Assembly (NCBI GenBank): GCA_022791355.1
Contig: JAAVYX010000046.1
Span: 1 to 10,199 of the forward strand
Direction: 5' to 3'
Length of the DNA: 10,199 bases
From: Clostridiales bacterium
GTDB taxonomy: Bacteria > Bacillota > Clostridia > Oscillospirales > Acutalibacteraceae
Within the stretch, counting starts at the first letter, position 1; the number at the start of each line of letters is the position of its first letter. Shown piece by piece: positions 6,953 through 10,199 of this stretch. Position numbers and translations under genes: made by a program. Below the pieces are notes generated by a model. That model saw only the letters and a program-made list of their open reading frames with translations. It was not told the origin of the DNA and did not search any database.

Positions 6953-7729
6953 ATGGAAAACACTGCGCAAACAGATCGTCTGCTCCTGGCTCGGCTGGAG
7001 GACGCGGCCCGGCTGTGCCGTCTGAAATCCACCCCGCGCTTTATCGGCTTTTTAGATGAGCGCCAGGGCGTTATCGCCCTGGCAGCCGCCCGCCGAACCG
7101 GCGAGAGCTGCCGTCTATACGGCGGCTACCCCGACGCTGAGCGCACTCTGCTGGGCCTTTTGCCCGACTGGTGCGACCCGGCGGCCGGGGAGGCGGAAGC
7201 CCTTTTTCCCATCGCGCCGGTCACGGTCGTCTGGCGGGCCGACCGGTCGGTTAGGCCCCTGTCTCATCGAGACTTTTTGGGGACCCTCATGAGCCTCGGT
7301 GTCAAGCGGGAGGCGGTGGGGGATATACGGGTGGGAGAAGGAGAGGCCGTTTTCTTTCTGCTGCGGGATATTCTGCCCTATGTACTGACCCAGCTGCAAA
7401 AGGTGGGCGGTACGGGGGTGACGGCGAAGGAGGGGTTGCCGGCCCGGCTGCCGGGCGCAGACTCCTTTTTGGAATTAACCGATACGGTGGCCTCCCCCCG
7501 GCTGGATGCGGTTGTTGCCTCGCTGGTTAAGGGAAGCCGGGGCAGGGCGGAGGAGCTGCTGGCCGCAGGGCTTGTCAGTCTCGACGGTCTGCCTTGCGAC
7601 AAGCCTACCCGCACGGTGCCCGAGGGGGCTGTGATCAAAATACGGGGGACCGGCCGTTTTGTTGTCGACGCCCTGTCTCAGCCGACCAAAAAAGGCCGTT
7701 TGATGCTGCGGGCCAGAAAATATCAGTGA
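6953..7729 (+). CDS. ylmH: YlmH-type S4-domain RNA-binding protein
   Basis: This is a 258-residue counterpart of Bacillus YlmH, a ribosome-associated S4 protein linked to rescue of stalled large subunits. The N-terminal two thirds include the family stretch RFIGFLDERQGVIA. The C-terminal S4 RNA-binding domain covers about 181-258, with SPRLDAVVASLVKGSRGRAE, LVSLDG and RGTGRF. The frame is open further up, to an ATG at 6920 inside sepF. I choose 6953 because it starts one base after the sepF stop and gives the normal family length. No clear Shine-Dalgarno sequence precedes either start, so translation is probably coupled to sepF. It lies between sepF and divIVA as in Bacillus. A gap with an AT-rich promoter region follows. 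Confidence 0.92.
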   Translation: MENTAQTDRLLLARLEDAARLCRLKSTPRFIGFLDERQGVIALAAARRTGESCRLYGGYPDAERTLLGLLPDWCDPAAGEAEALFPIAPVTVVWRADRSVRPLSHRDFLGTLMSLGVKREAVGDIRVGEGEAVFFLLRDILPYVLTQLQKVGGTGVTAKEGLPARLPGADSFLELTDTVASPRLDAVVASLVKGSRGRAEELLAAGLVSLDGLPCDKPTRTVPEGAVIKIRGTGRFVVDALSQPTKKGRLMLRARKYQ

Positions 7730-7817
7730 TACGTGTTTTGCATGTAAGATATTATTTGCGTGAATCGCAGGATTTTTCGCAAATTCATATAAATTTTCGT
7801 TTAGGACCCGGTGTCCT

Positions 7818-7847
7818 TTGCAAAAATAAATGGTAACAGCATATATT
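7818..7847 (+). promoter_or_regulatory. candidate sigma-A promoter for divIVA
   Basis: TTGCAA at 7818-7823 (4 of 6 to TTGACA) and TATATT at 7842-7847 (5 of 6 to TATAAT) are separated by 18 bases. The predicted start near 7854 would give a leader of about 55 bases. The AT-rich setting and strong downstream RBS support it. The -10 overlaps one arm of the 7841/7874 inverted repeat. Confidence 0.4.
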
Positions 7848-7895
7848 TTTATGTGAAACCTTCCGTTCCAAACAAAAATATATACGAAATGTATT

Positions 7896-7901
7896 AGGAG
7901 G
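7896..7901 (+). promoter_or_regulatory. strong ribosome binding site of divIVA
   Basis: A full AGGAGG lies seven bases before the divIVA ATG at 7909 and fixes that start. It is among the strongest ribosome sites in the window, in line with an abundant protein. Confidence 0.75.
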
Positions 7902-7908
7902 CATTGCT

Positions 7909-9072
7909 ATGCTGACGGCTGAGGATGTACGCGCTGTAGAATTTGGGTATACGACCAGGGGATATAAGCGGTCCGATGTGGATGTTTTTCTTGAGGAAGT
8001 GGCTTCCGCCATGGAGACCCTGGTATGGGAGCGGACCGACTTTGAGAATAAGCTGCGGACCTTGAACCGGAAAATCGAGGAGTATCAGGAGGCCGAGGGC
8101 AGCATTCATACCACCCTGCTCAACGCCCAGCGTATGGCTGATCAGACCGTGAAGGAGGCCGGCGAGGCGGCCGGACGGGTCACCAGCGAGGCCAACCGCA
8201 AGGCCCAGCAGATGATCGAACAGGCGGAAGAGGATGTGGCGGCTATGCGCAAGGCGGCCGAGGAGGAGATTACCGCCCGCATGAACGACGCTATCGCCAA
8301 ATCCGAGAGCATTATTTCGGCGGCCCATGACAGCGTGGCCCGGCAGCAGCTGCTTTTCGATAAGCTGAAAGCCGAGGCCGCCGCCTTTAAGAATCTGATG
8401 ATTCCCAAGTTCGAGGACCTTTTAAACCTCATGCAGAAGTTGCCCGCCGAGGTTCCCTTCGGACCCGAGCGGGCCGCCGAGGCCTTATCCTTCGCCTATG
8501 ACCAGCTGCCCGATTTTGACGCGATGGCTGCGGCTGCAAAACCCGTCCCGGAAGTTAAATCTCCGGAACCCGCGCCGGCTCAGGCAACCCAGCCGGCCGG
8601 ACCGGCAGGCGCCGGCAATACGCAGCCGTCCAGCGCCCAGCCGGCCGATGCCGGCGGCTCCCAGCCGGCGGCCGCCGATAGCAAGCAACCGGCCAACGCC
8701 GGAAACGCCCGGCAACCGGCGCCTAAGCAGAATGGGACTCCCGCCCAGCCGGCGAACCCCGCCAACGCAGCCCAGCCGGCAAACCCTGCAAATTCTTCGG
8801 CTATGGCTGGGACGACGCCTGCGGCGGCTGAACAGCCTGTGACCAAAAAGCGGCCCGCTCTTCAGAAGGCTGAAATCGAGGCCGGCCGCGAGCTGGGACA
8901 GCCGGTTATGCAGCCTGCGGCTCCCGCTTCCGCTGCGTCCGCCCCTAAAAAGGGCGGCTTTAAAATCATGGTGGAGGACGATGAGGACGACGACATGTTA
9001 GGCGGCCTCTTCGAGGAGGATTTTGAGGAGGAGGAAAAGCCCCGCCGCGGTTTCTTTAAAAAGCAGAAGTAG
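7909..9072 (+). CDS. divIVA: DivIVA-family septum/pole-targeting coiled-coil protein with extended linker
   Basis: DivIVA gathers at negatively curved membrane (septum, poles) and recruits partner proteins there. The N-terminal lipid-binding module is clear (MLTAEDVRAVEF, TRGYKRSDVDVFLEEV). A long coiled coil, about 25-165, rich in Glu, Ala, Lys and Gln, follows. A Pro/Ala/Gln/Asn-rich low-complexity linker takes up about 205-300 and includes repeated QPA blocks. The last 40 residues are conserved-looking and unusual: GGFKIMVEDDEDDD, an acidic run, then a basic aromatic end PRRGFFKKQK. At 387 residues it is more than twice the length of Bacillus DivIVA (164). The gene has its own promoter region, and a candidate terminator lies at 9138-9164. 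Placement between ylmH and ileS is the classic Gram-positive order. Family call firm; the role of the tail is unknown. Confidence 0.95.
   Translation: MLTAEDVRAVEFGYTTRGYKRSDVDVFLEEVASAMETLVWERTDFENKLRTLNRKIEEYQEAEGSIHTTLLNAQRMADQTVKEAGEAAGRVTSEANRKAQQMIEQAEEDVAAMRKAAEEEITARMNDAIAKSESIISAAHDSVARQQLLFDKLKAEAAAFKNLMIPKFEDLLNLMQKLPAEVPFGPERAAEALSFAYDQLPDFDAMAAAAKPVPEVKSPEPAPAQATQPAGPAGAGNTQPSSAQPADAGGSQPAAADSKQPANAGNARQPAPKQNGTPAQPANPANAAQPANPANSSAMAGTTPAAAEQPVTKKRPALQKAEIEAGRELGQPVMQPAAPASAASAPKKGGFKIMVEDDEDDDMLGGLFEEDFEEEEKPRRGFFKKQK
8590..8802 (+). repeat. Gln-Pro-Ala repeat blocks in divIVA linker
   Basis: Residues 228-298 contain eight blocks starting with Gln-Pro, spaced 5 to 14 residues apart. 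The last two are nearly identical (QPANPANAA, QPANPANSS). The matching DNA repeats CAGCCGGC. The spacing is irregular, so this is a biased disordered linker with some local duplication, not a strict tandem array. Confidence 0.6.
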
Positions 9073-9137
9073 CCCCTTTTTCCTTTGCAGTATCATCGGT
9101 TCCGGAGGGACTATGTCCCACGGCCATCCTTTGCGGC

Positions 9138-9164
9138 GGCCCGCGTGGGGCTGGCGGCCTTTTT
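9138..9164 (+). terminator. intrinsic terminator after divIVA
   Basis: GGCC (9138-9141) and GC (9143-9144) pair with GCGGCC (9154-9159) with one bulged C and a nine-base loop. Five T at 9160-9164 follow directly. It lies 65 bases after the divIVA stop, a natural place for termination. Confidence 0.5.
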
Positions 9165-9333
9165 GGACTCGACGGGGGAAGCCGGCTGATCGGCCCGCGA
9201 TTGGTCGGATAGACCGGCTGTGCGCGGACAGCCCGGCATAGTCCGGCTATCCTGCGCCTAGCCGTCAAGCGCATACGGAAGCTTTCCCGTAAAACTTTAT
9301 TGGCCCTTAGAGGCCGATGATATATGCAAAAAC

Positions 9334-9398
9334 AAGCAGTCCAAGTCCTTGCAGTCAGGGGCTTGGACGCTTTTGGACATATAAGCGTTCTCTTTTTT
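9334..9398 (+). promoter_or_regulatory. possible attenuator upstream of ileS
   Basis: GTCCAAGTCCT (9339-9349) pairs with GGGGCTTGGAC (9358-9368; two G-T wobbles). AAGC (9334-9337) with GCTT (9369-9372) extends it past one bulged A, and TTTT at 9371-9374 overlaps the end. A second hairpin, CGCTT (9368-9372) with AAGCG (9383-9387), leads into a T-rich tract at 9388-9398 and uses bases of the first. TTGGAC at 9373-9378 is a third possible partner for GTCCAA at 9339-9344. The pairings are read from the sequence; a switching role is inference. Confidence 0.35.
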
Positions 9399-9418
9399 GC
9401 GCAAGAATGATGCGCAAA
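9396..9418 (+). other. perfect 8-bp hairpin before ileS
   Basis: TTTGCGCA (9396-9403) pairs exactly with TGCGCAAA (9411-9418) around a seven-base loop, 38 bases upstream of the ileS ATG. There is no T-run after it. It could be an RNA element or an operator-like palindrome. Its left arm includes part of the T-tract of the preceding hairpin. Confidence 0.45.
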
Positions 9419-9456
9419 GGCTAAAATTTACGTATGAAGTGCGAGGAGTGTACCAG

Positions 9457-10199
9457 ATGGAACAGGATTACAACAAGACCCTGCGCCTGCCCCAGACCGA
9501 TTTCCCCATGCGGGCGGGACTGCCCAAGCGGGAGCCCGAGACCTTAAAGGGCTGGCAGGAAGAGCATCTTTATGAAGAGCTGATGAAACGCAACGAGGGC
9601 AAACCGCTTTATATTCTCCACGACGGCCCGCCCTACGCCAACGGCGTGATTCATTTGGGCACCGCCCTGAACAAGACCTTAAAGGACTTTGTCCTCAAAT
9701 ATAAAAACATGTCCGGCTTCAAGGCCCCCTACGTGCCGGGCTACGATACCCACGGCCTGCCCACCGAGCTCAAGGCCCGCAAGAAGGCCGGTATGGAGTC
9801 GGACGCTGCCGTTTCCCCGCTGGAGCTGCGGAAAATCTGTAAGGATTTCGCCCTGGGCTTTGTGGAGGATCAGCGGGTGCAGTTCGAACGGCTGGGCGTG
9901 CTGGGCGAGTGGGACAACCCCTACCTGACCCTCAAAAACGAGTATGTGGCCAAGCAGGTAGAGGTTTTTGGCGAGATGGCCCAAAAGGGGTACATCTACA
10001 AGGGGCTCAAGCCGGTTTACTGGTGCCCCGAATGTCAGACCGCTCTGGCCGAGGCCGAGGTGGAATACGCCGAGGACCCCTGTCATTCCATCTATGTCAA
10101 ATTCAAGGTGACCGACGATTTGGGCAAGCTGGCCGCTTTGGGCGCCGACCCCTCCAACACCTATTTCGTCATCTGGACCACCACCACCTGGACCCTGCC
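9457..10199 (+). CDS. ileS: isoleucyl-tRNA synthetase, N-terminal part (3' end outside window)
   Basis: IleRS charges tRNA-Ile with isoleucine and edits valine. The first 247 complete codons are visible. The N-terminus (LRLPQTDFPMRAGLPKREPE) is typical of bacterial IleRS. The catalytic fold follows with HDGPPYANG and a HIGH-class motif reading HLGT at 66-69, then KDFVLKYKNMSGF and PYVPGYDTHGLP. Next come GYIYKGLKPVYWCPECQTALAEAEVEY and the start of the CP1 editing domain (VIWTTTTWTLP) at the window edge. The last motif residue is Thr instead of the usual His; everything else is canonical. The ATG at 9457 follows a GAGGAG site with about nine bases of spacing. The KMSKS motif and C-terminal zinc domain lie outside the window. 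The long upstream gap suggests its own regulated transcript. Confidence 0.97.
   Translation, partial: MEQDYNKTLRLPQTDFPMRAGLPKREPETLKGWQEEHLYEELMKRNEGKPLYILHDGPPYANGVIHLGTALNKTLKDFVLKYKNMSGFKAPYVPGYDTHGLPTELKARKKAGMESDAAVSPLELRKICKDFALGFVEDQRVQFERLGVLGEWDNPYLTLKNEYVAKQVEVFGEMAQKGYIYKGLKPVYWCPECQTALAEAEVEYAEDPCHSIYVKFKVTDDLGKLAALGADPSNTYFVIWTTTTWTL

Larger units (their letters stand above)
7730..7908. other. AT-rich ylmH-divIVA intergenic region with inverted repeats
   Basis: This is much more AT-rich than the genes around it. It contains a bulged hairpin at 7754-7784 (ATTTGCG/CGCAAAT outside, GAATC/GATTT inside), a small hairpin AGGAC/GTCCT at 7803-7817, and a 10-bp inverted repeat ATATATTTTT (7841-7850)/AAAAATATAT (7874-7883) separated by 23 bases. 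The likely divIVA promoter and ribosome site are within it. No clear terminator for ylmH is visible. Confidence 0.5.
9073..9456. other. divIVA-ileS intergenic region, structured leader of ileS
   Basis: These 384 bases hold no convincing gene. In order there are: a likely divIVA terminator (9138-9164); a GC-rich foldable stretch at 9207-9252; a long hairpin at 9334-9372; a competing hairpin at 9368-9387 followed by a T-rich tract; and a perfect 8-bp hairpin at 9396-9418. The usual Firmicute control of ileS is a T-box leader, but I find no T-box core (AGGGTGG followed by ACCGCG) here. A 35-codon open frame (9317-9424) runs through the 3' hairpins. A weak promoter guess is TTGGCC at 9300 with TATATG at 9321, at poor spacing (15). 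Confidence 0.55.

Noticed and set aside
9073..9456. T-box riboswitch for ileS
   Set aside because: I looked for the conserved AGGGTGG/ACCGCG core and found none. Only a covariance search could exclude a very degenerate form.
1..10199. A defence, toxin-antitoxin, secretion or mobile system
   Set aside because: Every substantial reading frame is accounted for by housekeeping genes; no transposase, integrase, nuclease-effector or toxin-like protein was seen.

Overview
The window is a chromosomal stretch of ordinary cellular genes, all on the + strand. Coding DNA is GC-rich (roughly 60-70% where I counted), with strong AGGAGG-type ribosome binding sites. The gene set (MutS, an endonuclease-type MutL, MiaA, YlmE/YggS, SepF, YlmH, DivIVA, IleRS) points to a Gram-positive Firmicute, most likely a GC-rich member of the Clostridia (Oscillospiraceae-like). 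That placement is inferred from gene content and protein style, not from a marker search.

Layout. (1) 1-552: the 3' end of mutS. (2) 553-1032: a 480-base non-coding gap with several hairpins, two of them terminator-like, and short direct repeats. (3) 1033-6303: a tightly packed run of mutL, miaA, an HlyD-type membrane adaptor and yggS/ylmE. Spacing is 21-30 bases, then a 4-base overlap, then a 20-base overlap, so these are probably co-transcribed. (4) 6304-6426: a short gap with an inverted repeat. (5) 6427-7729: sepF and ylmH, one base apart. (6) 7730-7908: an AT-rich promoter region. (7) 7909-9072: divIVA with a strong RBS and a long disordered linker. (8) 9073-9456: a 384-base structured leader with a terminator for divIVA and overlapping hairpins before ileS. 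(9) 9457-10199: the 5' part of ileS, cut by the window edge.

How the genes fit together. MutS and MutL are the mismatch-repair pair. MutL keeps the metal-binding endonuclease motif and a clamp-binding motif, as in methyl-independent repair. MiaA and IleRS act on tRNA. The yggS-sepF-ylmH-divIVA-ileS block is the classic Gram-positive segment beside the cell-division cluster: SepF ties FtsZ to the membrane and DivIVA marks curved membrane and septum. In Bacillus the order is ylmD-ylmE-sepF-ylmG-ylmH-divIVA-ileS. Here ylmG is missing, and an HlyD-like membrane protein lies where ylmD would be.

I see no mobile element, phage gene, CRISPR array, tRNA, rRNA or defence system. The unusual points are an 18-bp periodic repeat array in the MutL linker, low-complexity linkers in MutL, SepF and DivIVA, an orphan HlyD-like adaptor in a division cluster, an abrupt GC drop inside yggS, and structured gaps before mutL and ileS. 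The ileS gap has no recognisable T-box.
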